This document shows positions 47,011 to 59,423 of a stretch of DNA of 64,000 bases, one piece after another (within the stretch, counting starts at the first letter, position 1; every line of letters starts with the position of its first letter). Origin of the DNA: Turritopsis dohrnii (Eukaryota; Cnidaria; Hydrozoa; Anthoathecata; Oceaniidae); NCBI GenBank assembly GCA_027922465.2, contig BQMF02000118.1, positions 806,001 to 870,000 of the forward strand. The letters are read 5' to 3'. The translations under genes and the position numbers were made by a program. The notes below the pieces were generated by a model, which worked only from the letters and a program-made list of their open reading frames with translations, ran no database searches and was not told the DNA's origin.

Positions 47011-48655
47011 AATTTAACAAGATGCCCTTGCAAGCATAAGGATTTCTGCAAAATCAGCTGAAGTATGAAAAAAGAAAGACTATGACATTCTTGAAGTTTA
47101 AGAAAGGTTTAATCATTTCCGCAATATATATTTGTTAAAGTCTTGATCATGTACTCCCCAAAAATCTGGAAAAAACATAATTGTCACTATGCAAAACTTT
47201 ATAGCAATAAACACCAATAAACTTGATTATATCTGAATGACCTGATGTCCTTTATTTTGTTGGTACAAAATGATACTAATAATTCAGTGATCAATTCAGA
47301 TAAGGCTATGAGTATGCATGTAAGTCTATGCAAATGTTATGAATTTATGAATTCAATATGTCTTGTCAATCTTCCTAACAGAATTCCTAATTCACAAGCA
47401 CAAAAATGAAAGCTTAGATTTTAATGATACAAAATACATCTATATATACATACACAATCATAACTGAAAACAGAAATTTGTGCTTTAATTTGAGTAACAA
47501 TATGTCATTGCCATCTTTTTAATTTAGAAACATGCATTACCTGACCTAAATTCATGAAAAGATTATAAAGATTTGTTCAGAAACTTAAAAAACATTAATT
47601 TTTTAAATACGTATACACGCCAGGGCATTATGAAAGGATAACTGACACAATACGAAACTTACATTAACTCCCAATAAATTTTATGAACAAAATAACATCA
47701 AATTTATATGCTTTCAGATATCACAGTGATTACGTGTGTACGGTCAAACTTCATAATTACTAAGAAATCCCAACCACAAAAAGTAAACAGAGATTAGGAT
47801 TATGAAATATATTGTAAGTTGGTAAGTTTAATGTATATATATATATACATTAAACTTACCAAAACTAGCAAACATATCTGAAAGCAGAAATTTGAGTTTC
47901 AATTTGCTAACGTAAATACTAAGTCCCATTCCTAATTCAAGACATTGATCATCCAGCCAAGAACTATACAAGTAAATAAGCTAAAATAGCTAGAGAACCA
48001 TCAAACATAAAATGATGCACAGGCAGAGGGTATACGAGACATTCTTGTATGTTGTTGGAGCTGAAGAGGAAACTGAGCTGAGCTGTATGTATCCAGAGCT
48101 TAAAAAGCACTACAGCCCACACATAAAACAAAGGATATTTTGTATTTAGAAAGGGCTTATAAGAATCCCAGACATTTTCCAAAAAATAAAAGCATTTCTT
48201 TTCACACACTGTTTTTATAAAACATTGAGAACTTGTTTTTAGAAAAGAATGAACGCAGTAGAATTATTGTAAGATAATTATAAATTTTCCCTCTTTCTCC
48301 CTTAAATCTTCTTTTAAATCTGTTCAATATTGATCAATTAACACGTGGAAATGTAAGTGGTTTCCTTCGGTTTCTTCTACCATTATGCGAACGGCGTGTA
48401 ATTGTGATGTCGAAAAATACCCGGATGATCACATGGCGGAAATTCAAACCAATAAACTAGCAGCGCTATTAAAGTTAATTAGCACCCTTTCGTAATAGTG
48501 GCGCTTTATGCACCAATGAATTTTGAGACGGCGCGGCTGCATGAACCAATGAACTTCCAGATCAAAAAGTCGCTAGGTTTGGACAGTGAGAAAAAAAAAG
48601 AACAGAGCCGGTTTTAAGGTATTTCTTGCTTTCGCAGAAATCCAAAAACAGTTGG
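47011..48655. repeat. Second copy of the composite repeat seen at 24.1-26.1 kb
   Basis: Blocks shared with the first locus: AACAAGATGCCC…GCATAAGGATTT…AAATCAGCTGAAGTAT (47015-47075; compare 24885), AGCTAGAGAACCATCAAACA…GAGCTGAAGAGGAAACTGAG (47985-48080; compare 24130) and, in the opposite orientation, CTTTCGTAATAGTGGCGC… with TTTCGCAGAAATCC (48470-48650; compare 25252-25500). Order and orientation differ, so there was rearrangement. Confidence 0.45.
47819..47862. repeat. Perfect 44-bp palindrome with (TA)n centre
   Basis: Arms begin TTGGTAAGTTTAATG and end with the exact complement; no spacer. Could extrude a cruciform; no promoter or gene is next to it. Confidence 0.95.
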
Positions 48656-48863
48656 ATTTGCATAAATATGTCATTTTAGATTAAAATGGCTGTTAAAAAT
48701 ATAATTTTTTTATGGTTCCATAAAACCAAAGAACGTCATGTTCCATCAGGTGCTGCAAAACAGATTACCTATTTGAACAATTTCTTTTTAATGATACGGA
48801 TCATTGTTAACAGGTTTTTTATAAAAGGCTTTCCAATTGACTCGCCACCTTTAACACCGATTC

Positions 48864-49805
48864 TCATAAAGCAGACGTATCGTTGAGTCTCTCATGAACT
48901 TCAGGAGAGGAAATAGTTTTTGAAATCGTCATTTTAAATGGTGCGGATCTGCAAATGAACGATCTAATCTTTTTGTTGAAGTATATGAGCACCAAGGCGT
49001 TAACGCTGGAATTCATGAAAGCAATCGTCCCTGTAAAATATTTAAAGAATACGGCTGTTTGGTTTCGTGGCCAAACTTTATGAAGGGTTGACGCGATAAA
49101 ATACGGTGTGTAAAAAGCAAAAACTGTCACTATCAATATTGATGCCAGTCTTGTTACAATTACGTCTGCATTGGAAAGAATGTTACTTCTAGATGTTAGT
49201 TTTTTGTGTTGACGCATCAGCATTATAGATTTTCCATATAGTATCCACAAACTAATTACAATTAACCAGTCAAGTGCAATTAATAACAATTCTGCAATTG
49301 CAATATAACCATATTTTGTTGCCACACATTTCAGTGCAACAAGGGTGAACACAAAAATGGGTAATAAAATCAACAGAGTTTTGATTCTACGAACTCGAAT
49401 GTCTCTATCGTGATTTGACAAATAGCGAATCCTAACAAAGCGATCATATGCAAGAAGCAGTAACATGTACCCCGATGTCATTGGAAAAAAGAAAATTATA
49501 AATTGGGCTGCAACATGAAATTTGGAATACTGATCTTGATAAAACTTTGCAAGTATAAGGGTAGCTATAGAATTTGTAAGTAACCCAGTGAAAAAATCGT
49601 AAATGTTAATAATGAAGACTAATTTCATTGCAATGTTACACACTTGCTTAGTCTTCCATAATGCAACAATTACGATTGTGTTTAGAATAACATTATTGAT
49701 AGAAACAAATCCATTAATTGCTGCTAGAATCCAAAGCTGCTGTTTAGATAAAATGTACATATCACTGAAGTAAGATTCTTTAAATCGTGTTTCATTTAAA
49801 ACCAT
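48864..49805 (-). CDS. Class A (rhodopsin-like) GPCR, intronless, 313 aa, intact
   Basis: Complete frame from ATG 49805. It aligns end to end with the receptor at 21678-22616 and the pseudogene at 30401-31352. Seven hydrophobic segments; N-terminal NET glycosylation site; LNTIVIVALW in TM1; Asp121-Arg-Phe after TM3 (the G-protein-coupling Arg is kept here); HKVWPRNQ in the third extracellular loop; NALVLIYFNKKIRSFI in TM7. The intracellular tail is short. Ligand is unknown; amine/melanocortin-like receptors of class A are only a loose comparison. Immediately upstream lies one arm of a long inverted repeat, so its promoter region has been changed by an insertion or rearrangement. Confidence 0.9.
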   Translation of the reverse strand: MVLNETRFKESYFSDMYILSKQQLWILAAINGFVSINNVILNTIVIVALWKTKQVCNIAMKLVFIINIYDFFTGLLTNSIATLILAKFYQDQYSKFHVAAQFIIFFFPMTSGYMLLLLAYDRFVRIRYLSNHDRDIRVRRIKTLLILLPIFVFTLVALKCVATKYGYIAIAELLLIALDWLIVISLWILYGKSIMLMRQHKKLTSRSNILSNADVIVTRLASILIVTVFAFYTPYFIASTLHKVWPRNQTAVFFKYFTGTIAFMNSSVNALVLIYFNKKIRSFICRSAPFKMTISKTISSPEVHERLNDTSAL

Positions 49806-49838
49806 TTCGCCTGCACTACGTTACGTAAATTTCCAAAT

Positions 49839-50739
49839 ATTTACAATCTTCTTCCTTTTTTTTTAACAAGAACTTAAAAAGTATTTAAGGAATTTGTTAT
49901 AAATGTTTAACAAGATAAATACGTATGTTTCATTTAAATTTTTTATGTTTATACAAAAAAAATGAATTGAACTATTATTGAATTAGGTGCGTGGAGAGCA
50001 ACCACTTAACGATCGGAGAAGTGAAGGCGATAAAAAATTGTTACATAACTGTTTTTGTTTTTGGAAATTCATCTTATTGTTAAACATCTTTTCCAAACTT
50101 ATTTTCGATTTTCTCTTTTTCTACTTTTCCATTTCCTACAACAATTACATGACGAAAAAGACCAAAAAATTAGGATTCCATCGATATAAAATTTATATTG
50201 ATATTTTCTTCAAAAATACGATGAAAATCTTTGTTCCCAATTTTTTAAAACACACTGTAGATGCATAATGCTATATTTGTGCACTTCCTTTTTCTTATAA
50301 TAGCTTTCATCTTTTTTGATATGGAAAGCTATTCCCAAGCACACACACACACATGACCCTAAACCTTTTCATACATTACATCATTGCATACATCGCCTCT
50401 TTTCTAAGTTTATGGATGACTACGTATTTAACCTTAAAAAAATGTAGGAACAGCGAAAACGTCATTAATACAAAGTTTGAAAACCAGATATTGTTTTTTT
50501 GTGATTTTATTAGTAAAAAGGCATATACATAACAGAGCCACAAACTAAGCACATTCACTTTAAACTTCTCCGATCGTTAAGTGGTTGCTCTCCACGCACC
50601 TAAATCAATAATAGTTCAATTTTTTGTATAAACATAAAAAATTTAAATGAAATATACGTATTTATCTTGTTAAACATTTATAACAAATTCTTTAAATACT
50701 TTTCAAGTTCTTATGTAAAAACATTAGAAGATTGTAAAT
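49839..50739. repeat. Long inverted repeat: arms of about 180 bp, spacer 541 bp
   Basis: Left arm 49839-50022 and right arm 50564-50739. The inner 120 bases (AGGTGCGTGGAGAGCAACCA…CGATCGGAGAAGT at the inner ends) are almost perfectly complementary; the outer parts have small gaps. The spacer contains an AT-rich open frame (49987-50268) of no known family that overlaps the arm. It may be a foldback transposon. The left arm begins only 34 bases upstream of the GPCR start codon. Confidence 0.85.
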
Positions 50740-51326
50740 TTGTGGATATTTATATCTTTTATTTGTATTGATTTATTTATTTACATTTGTTTATATGTAT
50801 AATTTTGGATATTTTTTTTATCTAGATCTCTCTTTTGTTAAGTATTTAAGCATGCATTAATAGTAATTTATTTACTTGTTCCACCTATCTGTTTTAATCT
50901 TTCTGATGTGGTTACTTTCGTGGATATAGATGAGTTTCTTAGTGACGTAATGTTTATAAACACCAGTGTTCTTTGCTCGATAATTACGGTATATTGCAAC
51001 ATAGAATATCATTAATCAAGTCATTTTCCTGTGAGTATGCGCACGCAGCCTCGCAGGAAATAAAAGTCTCTTTATACACTTCAAAATGTTGTCACTTTAT
51101 TTGGTTCTCTGGAGTCCCCTTAAAGACAATCGACATTAGAAAGTTTCAATACACATTAGCACTTCCTATCTATTTTCATACATTGTATTTGATTTTTAGT
51201 ATGTACAAGGTATTAAAGTGTAATTAACATTGGAAACTCGTCTATACTTTTTTATTATCAAATTAAAACACTTTATATTGTTCAATTTCCGCGCGCTATG
51301 CGTAGGAAATTGTTTGGTTTAAACAT
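50740..51326. other. Intergenic, no gene seen
   Basis: AT-rich sequence without a supported feature; an 84-codon frame at 50973-51227 has no recognisable motif. Confidence 0.4.
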
Positions 51327-51483
<157 letters not shown>

Positions 51484-52930
51484 AATAATCTATGTACGAC
51501 GAAGGTTTTTTAGTACCGCACTTACTAACTTAAAATTCTTTTATTTCTATTTCTTTTTATCGTTGCTCTCATGCTATAAAGTGTATTTACCACATAGTCA
51601 CAAAAAAAGGATCTTTCCCTAAAGGAAAAACAAAAAAAGGGTTTCAATTACTTTTTCCAAGTACCACTGTGAAATTTAAATTAAGTAAACTTTAGTGACG
51701 CTTTTGATGTTGATATCCTTCGAAGATCAACTGCAGTGAAGAAGAAGCTTTACAAGCAGTTTTAGATTTTAACTCTAGCTTCAAACCGTCTATTAACTAT
51801 TTGTTTGTTATTTGATTTGTTTATTTTGTTTGAGTATTTTGGACAGATTTTCGTTTTTTAAAATTTTTTCGAACAAATCTTTTTTTCTTATCTCTTTTGG
51901 CTCACGTTTTTCTTATAAAATCTTTTTTTTTAAAAAAAATCTATGGTTACAGCTCATACAAGCATATTTCATTTGTTTCAATTTGTGATGTTTATTAATA
52001 AAGTTAGGTTTACACAATAAAACTTTTTTATTTCTATGCTTACACTAGCAGATCTTTTTAACAAAATGCATCAGTAGGGCAACTAGGCTCAGAAACAGGG
52101 AGGTTACGCGGAAATACGAAAGCACGTATCACTATGGAGACGGGTTTATTATAAATTCCGCTCTGCAACCCAATGAACCCTCAAGTATGTATTTAGAATG
52201 GGCGTTACTTATAGGTTGCTATTCTTAAAAAAACATAAGCGAAATCTTTCGACTATCCGGTCGTCTTGTTACATAATTACAATGGTTAAGCCACAATCAA
52301 CCTGATACTGATATAAAAATGCTGTCCACACTAAACAGACTAAATTAAACGTAATACCACAAAAATATTATTGAACTTATGAAATGAAGATGTACAAACA
52401 CCAATTGATATGGTTTCTCTCACAATTTTTGCCGAGGAGTTAAAAAGTGACTGTGAAGTTACTATGGACATAGCTATAAAATACAAGACCTAAATGCTAC
52501 TCATATTTTCCCTTAAACAAGTGAATAAGTTTTTTGCGGAACACTTCAATAACCGCATCTATATGTAGGACAATTTCGTCAAAATAAACGGATAATCTTT
52601 ATTCTTACAGAAGCTAAAATCACAGGAAAGAGTAAGTCAACAGAAAACCAGCTTTTTGTATATAACTCACATAAAACATCTTACAATCATACCACCTTAC
52701 AATTATGTATACAATCAAATTTGTATACAAGTTTACAAAAGAAGAAAAGAAAATTGTCAAGCCTTTGGGATAGACATACAGATATTGAAGATTTGGTTCT
52801 TTAAATTCTTAAAAGTCAATTAATTCATTTTACAATGAAAGTCATTTGAATATACACAATAAAAAAATTAAAAATCATCACACAGTACCACACACAGAAA
52901 TTGTTTGCGGAAAAAATTTATGCGGAACTT

Positions 52931-52991
52931 TTTTTGCGGAATTTATTTTTGCGGATTTCCCTCAAATCCGCAAAAATAAATTCCGCAAAAA
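52931..52991. repeat. Perfect hairpin, 28-bp arms, 5-base loop
   Basis: Arms 52931-52958 and 52964-52991 are built from TTTTTGCGGAATTTATTTTTGCGGATTT halves (loop CCCTC). In copy 1 the matching hairpin has two changes that become G-T pairs in RNA. Confidence 0.9.
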
Positions 52992-53395
52992 TGAATAAAT
53001 ATTGGTCATCCGCAAAAATAAGTTCTGCAAAATTTTCTCTTCGTCAATAACAATACAAGCAGCATCTGCACTTTCGACAGGATTAACAATTCCTACTGTT
53101 ACTTATACTTTGAGAAACAATCCTTTTCTTTATGGGAAGTAGACTTTGACTGAGTCATATTCTCAGTTGCTGCGGTACATTGACCTTCTCTGATCAAAGA
53201 TAAGACCCAGCTACATTATCTGTTTGTTATAGCTTGGTATTCTTTTTTGATGTTTAACTGATGAAAAATAGATGTTATTCCATAAATCTGCTTTTTCCTA
53301 AAGTTTGTATATACCTAGGTACTAAACTACGTGTTTCCCGACTTTCGATTTTATTAAATTTGTTGCATCCGCAAACATTAATTCTGCAAAATATG

Positions 53396-54530
53396 GCATT
53401 TTTTGAGTCATTCACCCGCAAAAATATATTCCGCAAACAATTTCTTCCCTTAAGGTAAAGAAATGTTTACTTGAATTTTTTTTAGATTAAGTGTTATGGG
53501 AAATTAATACGCAAAGCTATACTTAAAACTTTCTATAGGTTTCATCAGCAGAACAAAAGATAATTACACCATTAAAAAGTCATTAGCATGTCAGTTAATT
53601 GACTTTTAAGAATTTAATGAGCCAAATCGTTGAGTTTTTCTTCAATATCTTTTCGAAGAACAAATATTTTAGCAGACAGTTTATATTTTATATATAAGTA
53701 AATTTAGGTAGACTAAGTTTATATGTTGTTATTGAAAAATTAGATGTTTACGTTCGTTCATCATCTTGCTCCTACAATGTTTTGGATCCATAGTCATTAT
53801 TAGTGTTGTCAAATTTTTGAAGAATCAATTTCATTGTTACAATATGACTGGGCACCATAATTATGACTATAAATCAATTATTTTCAAAAAGAACAATTTC
53901 TCTTTTAGGTTATGAAATTTATTGAATCTTTATTCAATGTTTGCACGTCTTTTGAGGCCCAGTAGAATGTAAACATTGCCACGAACAACATGCTACAGTG
54001 TGTATCAAAATGCCTTATCCACCAACTTTCAAGGCGTATATTTCATTGCATGTCTGACAACAGCGGCACTCTGATTTGCTGGTCTATCAGCATTCTGGCG
54101 ATGAATTAAGCATTCCCTTATATTCTATTTCTGAATATAGTTTCTTTAATTGAGGTAATGGCATTGTCCATGAATGCCAATAAAGTAGTTGTCATACTGT
54201 GTTTCACAAATTTCACAAAAGGTTCAAGCATATCCGTTATAAATGCATTTAGTTTACTTAAAATAATAAATTTAAGCAATGTTGAAGTGCCATTTGAGAC
54301 TGATGGACAACTTGCATCATCAACTACATTGTTATACGAATCAAATAGATTAAATTGATGCATTTGGAAATTCCAGATAAAGACAAAACCGCAACATGGA
54401 TAAGTAAAACTAGCCCGAGTACCCAATGAGTATGAAATTCTCATTACGACCGTCAATGAGTACGGTCATGCTCTGAGCTCCGACCTAGCGAGACAAAAGT
54501 GGACGGTGAAAATTTTATGCTGAATTTGAT
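53396..54530. other. Spacer between TCTA repeat and non-LTR remnant
   Basis: No supported gene. Overlapping frames on both strands at 54118-54456 have no domain. The last ~60 bases may be the 5' UTR of the retroelement. Confidence 0.35.
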
Positions 54531-55214
54531 ATGATGACAAGAAGTAAGCAAGAATCAAGTAAATATACTGAATTTTAAGAAGTGATTGATAAAAAATTTA
54601 ATGAATTAGGTAAAACTCTAGCTTCGCAAGAAAGTATTAATGACCTAAATAACTTGATAAGTCAGCAAAATGAACTTATAAATAAACAAAACGAGAGAAT
54701 ACAACGCCTCGAAGATAAAGTCGCTTCACAGAAAAGTGGTGTTGGAAGTATATGCAAACGTTCAGAAGAAAATGAACAGCATTCAAGGCTATACTGTTTG
54801 AGATTGGTGGGCTTGAAAAAACATCAAGACGAAACTGCTGATGATTGCCTATTAAAAGTTGTAAAGGTTTGTCAAGATCTCAAACTTAACATTAAAGAAG
54901 AAGATATAGATCATGCTCACAGAGTAGGGAAAAACGGTAAACCGATAATCGCTAAATTTTATTCTTTTCGGAAAAGAACATTACTCTATAAAAATCGCAA
55001 GAATGTTTCGTGTAAGATACACTTAGATCTTACTAAGACAAGGCTTGAACTTTTAGACAAAGTTTCAACTTTTATTTCTAACTCTGTCACAAATGTAAAC
55101 TTTGTGTTTGCAGACATAAATTGCAAGACTGTAGCTAAAATGAAAGATGGCAGCTATAAATTTTTTGACTCGTTGGATTCATTCCACAAAATTGACTCTG
55201 TCAATATTGATTAA
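54531..55214 (+). pseudogene. Non-LTR retrotransposon ORF1 (coiled coil plus RRM-like), one early stop
   Basis: The frame starts at ATG 54531 (MMTRSKQESS), hits TAA at 54576-54578 and is then open for 211 codons to 55214. Residues after the stop form a coiled coil (QQNELINKQNERIQRLEDKV), followed by EENEQHSRLYCLRLVGL, HAHRVGKNGKPIIAKFYSFR and KRTLLYKNRK. This is the layout of L1/CR1-type ORF1 nucleic-acid chaperones: trimer coil, RRM-like fold, C-terminal domain. It binds element RNA in the family. ORF2 remnants of the same element type lie at 57340-58260. Confidence 0.75.
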
Positions 55215-55740
55215 GTTTTTGTTGTTTTTTCCCCTTTCGTTCTGTTGTTTTTTTTATGCTTTTGTATGGTGTTCTCTCCTGTATTTCACAAGATCTTTTG
55301 TACGTATTTCGCATTTCAAAAACTTAATATCTTGTTAGAATTGTATAGCATTATTATTTTTTTCTAAACATGCCTAAGTCTCTCGCGACCTTTCCAACTT
55401 TTGCTCTCGATTGTCGTCGTTTATCTCAATTTACCTTTGCTATCAGTTTTTGTTGCTCCTTTCTTTCTGTCTTTTCAAACCTCACTTAAAACATCTATTC
55501 ACGCTTTAGAATTAATTAATTTGCTAATTGTGCACTTTACACTACTTGCGAGCTTTTGTAAATTTTTTACTGATATCTTTTTCTCTATAGGATTATTGAC
55601 TTTAGGACACCCGTGGTGGAGTAAAGTATTTAAAATACCCGTGTTTCTCCTCCTACTACTACTACTACTCCTCCAAGTTATGAACGTTTTCGTGCAGCGT
55701 TTACATGACATCGTTGCCGAATTCGCAAATTTGGTCAAAT
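55215..55740. other. Pyrimidine-rich stretch between ORF1 and the 128-bp array
   Basis: T- and CTC-rich sequence. The 122-codon hydrophobic frame (55401-55769) is an effect of composition and I do not count it as a gene. Confidence 0.4.
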
Positions 55741-55752
55741 TAGGACTTCCAG

Positions 55753-57140
55753 TTGACCAATTTTCATGAAAATTTGCACAGAGCACAATTGAAAGGTGTT
55801 GAATTCGAATTTGACAATGATATTGCCAGGTTTGACTAAAATTGGCCAATTTAGGCCAAATTTGGACCAAATTTCGAAAGTTCTTCAATTTTCATGAAAT
55901 TTTGCACGGATCACAATTGAAAGGTGCTGATTTCAAATTTGACAACGATATTGCCAGGTTTGATTAAAACTGGCCAATTTAGGCCAAATCTGGACCAAAT
56001 TTCGAAAGTTCTTCAATTTTCATGAAATTTTGCACGGATCACAATTGAAAGATGCTGATTTCGAATTTGACAATTATTTTGTCAGGTTTGAATAAAATTG
56101 GGCAATTTAGGCCAAATTTGGACCAAATTTCGAAAATTCTTCAATTTTCACAAAAATTTGCACGGATCACATTTGAAAGGTGCTGATTTCGAATTTGACA
56201 CTGATTTTGTCAGGTTTGACTAAAATTGGGCAATTTAGGCCAAATTAGGACCAAATTTCGAAAGTTCTTCAATTTTCATGAAATTTTGCACGGATCACAA
56301 TTGAAAGGTGCTGATTTCAAATTTGGCAACGATATTGCCAGGTTTGATTAAAACTGGCCAATTTAGGCCAAATTTGGACCAAATTTCGAAAATTCTTCAA
56401 TTTTCACGAAAATTTGCACGGATCACATTTGAAAGGTGCTGATTTCGAATTTGACTATGATTTTGTCAGGTTTGACTAAAATTGGGCAATTTAGGCCAAA
56501 TTTGGACCAAATTTCGAAAGTTCTTCAATTTTCATGAAATTTTGCACGGATCACAATTGAAAGGTGCTGATTTCAAATTTGACAACGATATTGCCAGGTT
56601 TGATTAAAACTGGCCAATTTAGGCCAAATTTGGACCAAATTTCGAAAGTTCTTCAATTTTCATGAAATTTTGCACGGATCACAATTGAAAGATGCTGATT
56701 TCGAATTTGGCAATGATTTTGTCAGGTTTGACTAAAATTGGCCATTTTAGGCCAAATTTGGACCAAATTTCGAAAGTTCTTCAATTTTCATGAAATTTTG
56801 CACGAATACAAATGAAAGGTGCTGATTTCAAATTTGACAATGATAGTTAGTTTTTGCTAGGTTTGACTAAAATTGGCCAATTTAGGTCAAATTTGGACCA
56901 AATTTAGAAAGTTCTTCAAATTTCAAAAAACTTTGCGCCGATCACATTTGAAAGGTGCTGATTACGAATTTGTCAGTCATTTTGTCAGATTTGACCAGAA
57001 ATAGGTAATTCGGGCCAAATTTGGATCAAACTTAGAATGTTCTACAATATTCATAAAAATTTCTACAACGCACAATTAGAAGTTGCTGATTTTGAATTTG
57101 CCAGTCATTTTATTAGATTTGAACATAATTTGGCAATTCG
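55753..57140. repeat. 128-bp tandem repeat, about 11 units
   Basis: TTCTTCAATTTTCATGAAAT marks the unit start at 55881, 56009, 56137, 56265, 56393, 56521, 56649 and 56777: exactly 128 bases each time. One unit of 134 follows (to 56911), then another of 128 (to 57039). A diverged unit precedes at about 55753 and a decayed one follows at 57039. Units come in two types: GATATTGCCAGG…GATTAAAACTGGCC (55881, 56265, 56521) and GATTTTGTCAGG…GACTAAAATTGGGC (56137, 56393), which alternate in the middle. Each contains TTTAGGCCAAATTTGGACCA. Edge units are the most diverged, as expected for unequal exchange. Confidence 0.95.
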
Positions 57141-57339
57141 GCAACGTTGTATTTTTGAGACTAAATATGTATCGTTGTGTTACGTCCTGAAGTCTTCAAG
57201 CCAAGTGGCTTCTTGTTTAGTACTTAGTTTAACTTGTGTATAGTTAGCGTTATAATATTTTTGGATATGGAGCATGATTTTTAGGTAACTTTCATTTTAA
57301 TTGTTTAACCGATGTCTAGTAGTAAGAGAAATTCAATAC

Positions 57340-58262
57340 TTAGTGGTCTCTGGTTTCTGATCTTAATGCCCTGAATCTAAATCTCGATTCCACTGATAAT
57401 TCTGATCAGTCTTTTTTGAACAGTATAAATTGGGATTTCCGAATCAAGGATTATGCAACACTCTCCCCCAACGTTTGATTTCTCCCTTGAAGGCTACTCA
57501 GTTGAGCATACTGGTGGTGCTCTGTTATATGTCTCTAATCGCTATGCCTATACCCCGAGATCTGATCTTGCGAAATTGTTATATAAACCACGTGATCTTG
57601 AATCTGTTTTTATTGAGATTTCGTTTTCGCATAAGGCTAATATTATAATTGGCTGTATTTATAAGCATCCAGTTATGTCTATAAAAACATTCAACACCGA
57701 TTTTCTTTCGGGGCAATTGCGTTTCGGGCAATATCTTACATTCAATTTCGGATCATCTAGCTCAATTTTTGCTGATTTCTGGTGTAAATCACCAAAATAG
57801 TCAAAATATGTCTCGGAACCTTCCAGATTGGTCAAAATTCGATCAAGTCAGCTTCCTGCGCAAATTTCGTGCCTTAAACTGGCAAGAGGTACTGAATCTT
57901 GAAGATGAAAACAGTAACTTAACTTGTTAATCGACATCTTCCAACCAAACGTTTAACTAAAAAGCAACTTTTAAACAAACGGTGGATAACTTCGGGTATT
58001 GTCAAATCTATGTCAAAACGTGCTCTTGTTAACCTAGTTGAGCGTATCAGGAAACATTTAGACAGTGGTCAAGTTGCAGTTGGTATTTTTGTCGATTTAC
58101 AAAAAGCATTTGATACTGTTGATCACAAAATATTATGCCATAAACTTAACCATTATGGTATACGCAGTGTCGCAAATCGTTGGTTTTCATCCAACCTTTC
58201 TTTTTGCTCCCAGTTTGTATCTGTTGCTAATTATAAATTTAATCTTTGCCCAACCTCGAACC
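57340..58262 (+). pseudogene. Non-LTR ORF2 remnant (endonuclease and RT fragments)
   Basis: Fragments in order: DLNALNLNLDSTDNSDQSFL (about 57360-57420); FSLEGYSVEHTGGALLYVSN, RSDLAKLLYKPRDLESVFIE and NIIIGCIYKHPVMSIKTFNT (57480-57700), from the APE endonuclease; SRNLPDWSKFDQVSFLRKF and LNWQEVLNLEDENSN (57810-57920), the linker; LTKKQLLNKRWITSGIVKSM (57955-58012); and, after a deletion, VGIFVDLQKAFDTVDHKILC (58080-58140), RT motif with catalytic Asp. The pieces keep family order, but frames change and large parts, including the FADD motif, are gone. Confidence 0.75.
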
Positions 58263-59423
58263 CAGGGTCTCTTGCCTTTTCGATATACGGATAGCGGCAA
58301 AGAAGACCCTGGCGAACGCTACCGAATTAACGAATTCTATTGGCTGAAAATATTACAACGACCGCAGGATTTTCGAGCAAAATGAAGAAATCATCCGAGT
58401 AACTGCTGAGGAAGATTAGAATTGGAGTCTAAAAATTTAATTATTCAAAAAAACATTATTTTAGCTATCATTTCAATTCAAAAAGCACTGGTATGGTAAC
58501 ATTATGTATTTACAATGAGAAAGGCTAACAACAAAAAGTTTTTAAAATAATCAACAAGTGAACAAGATAAATTTTCATGCTCTTTTGACTGATAAAAACA
58601 ACAGAATAATGAATTATGGCAGTCTTTGTTAGAAGAATATAGTTTCTAAGAACTTTAATTGTAGGCTCACATACCTGTGCTAAAATTTAAGAGCATAACT
58701 TAGAAATATGAGGATGACCATCTTCAATCATTTCTGGGAGGAAAACATGAATTTTTTTTATGACACAATTTTTGAATATTATCAACAATAAAACTACAGA
58801 AATCACAAATACATACAAATACATAGTTGAAACATTATTTTATGATCACAGATTGACCAATATTTCCATTATTTAAATATCATACACTTATTAAATTTAT
58901 ATAGCTAATTTCCATTCACTCAAATTCCTTATTAGAATTTAGTGGCTTCAGTTGATGAATATAAATCACAACGTTTCTGAAGCAAAATTTTTCAATATGT
59001 GGGTCTAAACAAAGCGTTGCAATCCAGAAATGGGATCAAAAACTAAAACAAGCATGTGCACATACATAGAAAGAAAATGTAATCTAATTTTTATATACTT
59101 TACGGTATATGACAATTTGTAGGATTTTCATAAGAAGACATTGACTTAAGAATTCTAAATCTTAAGCTATGTATATCGTTTAGCAAAATACATAAAAGGA
59201 TAAAGGTAAACTTGACAATACAGCGTTTACTCAAAACTAAACCATCTGCCATTATGGATTCAAGATCCCATGTAAAACTATTACGTCACATAGCTTGGTT
59301 ATAAAAATCCTGCAAATTGTCAGAGAGAGAAGAATGGGCAAGAACGACTGAGACGATTTAAGGGAAGATAACAATCTAAAAAGCAATTTCCCTGAAATTT
59401 GAAATATCAGTATTCATACAGAA
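58263..59423. other. Intergenic, no gene seen
   Basis: A small inverted element may lie at 58262-58310 (GGGTCTCTTGCC / GAAGACCCTGGCG). The rest is AT-rich with no supported feature. Confidence 0.35.

Noticed and set aside
49987..50268. 93-codon frame upstream of the third GPCR
   Set aside because: It begins inside an inverted-repeat arm, is AT-driven (Phe, Lys, Ile) and shows no motif.
54118..54456. 112-codon minus-strand frame before ORF1
   Set aside because: An overlapping plus-strand frame of similar quality exists; neither has a motif or splice support.
55401..55769. 122-codon hydrophobic frame on the plus strand
   Set aside because: Pyrimidine-rich DNA gives Leu/Phe/Ser by composition; it runs into the tandem repeat and has no family feature.
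55753..57039. 128-bp array as a CRISPR array
   Set aside because: The whole unit is conserved, with no short-repeat/unique-spacer pattern, and the DNA is eukaryotic.
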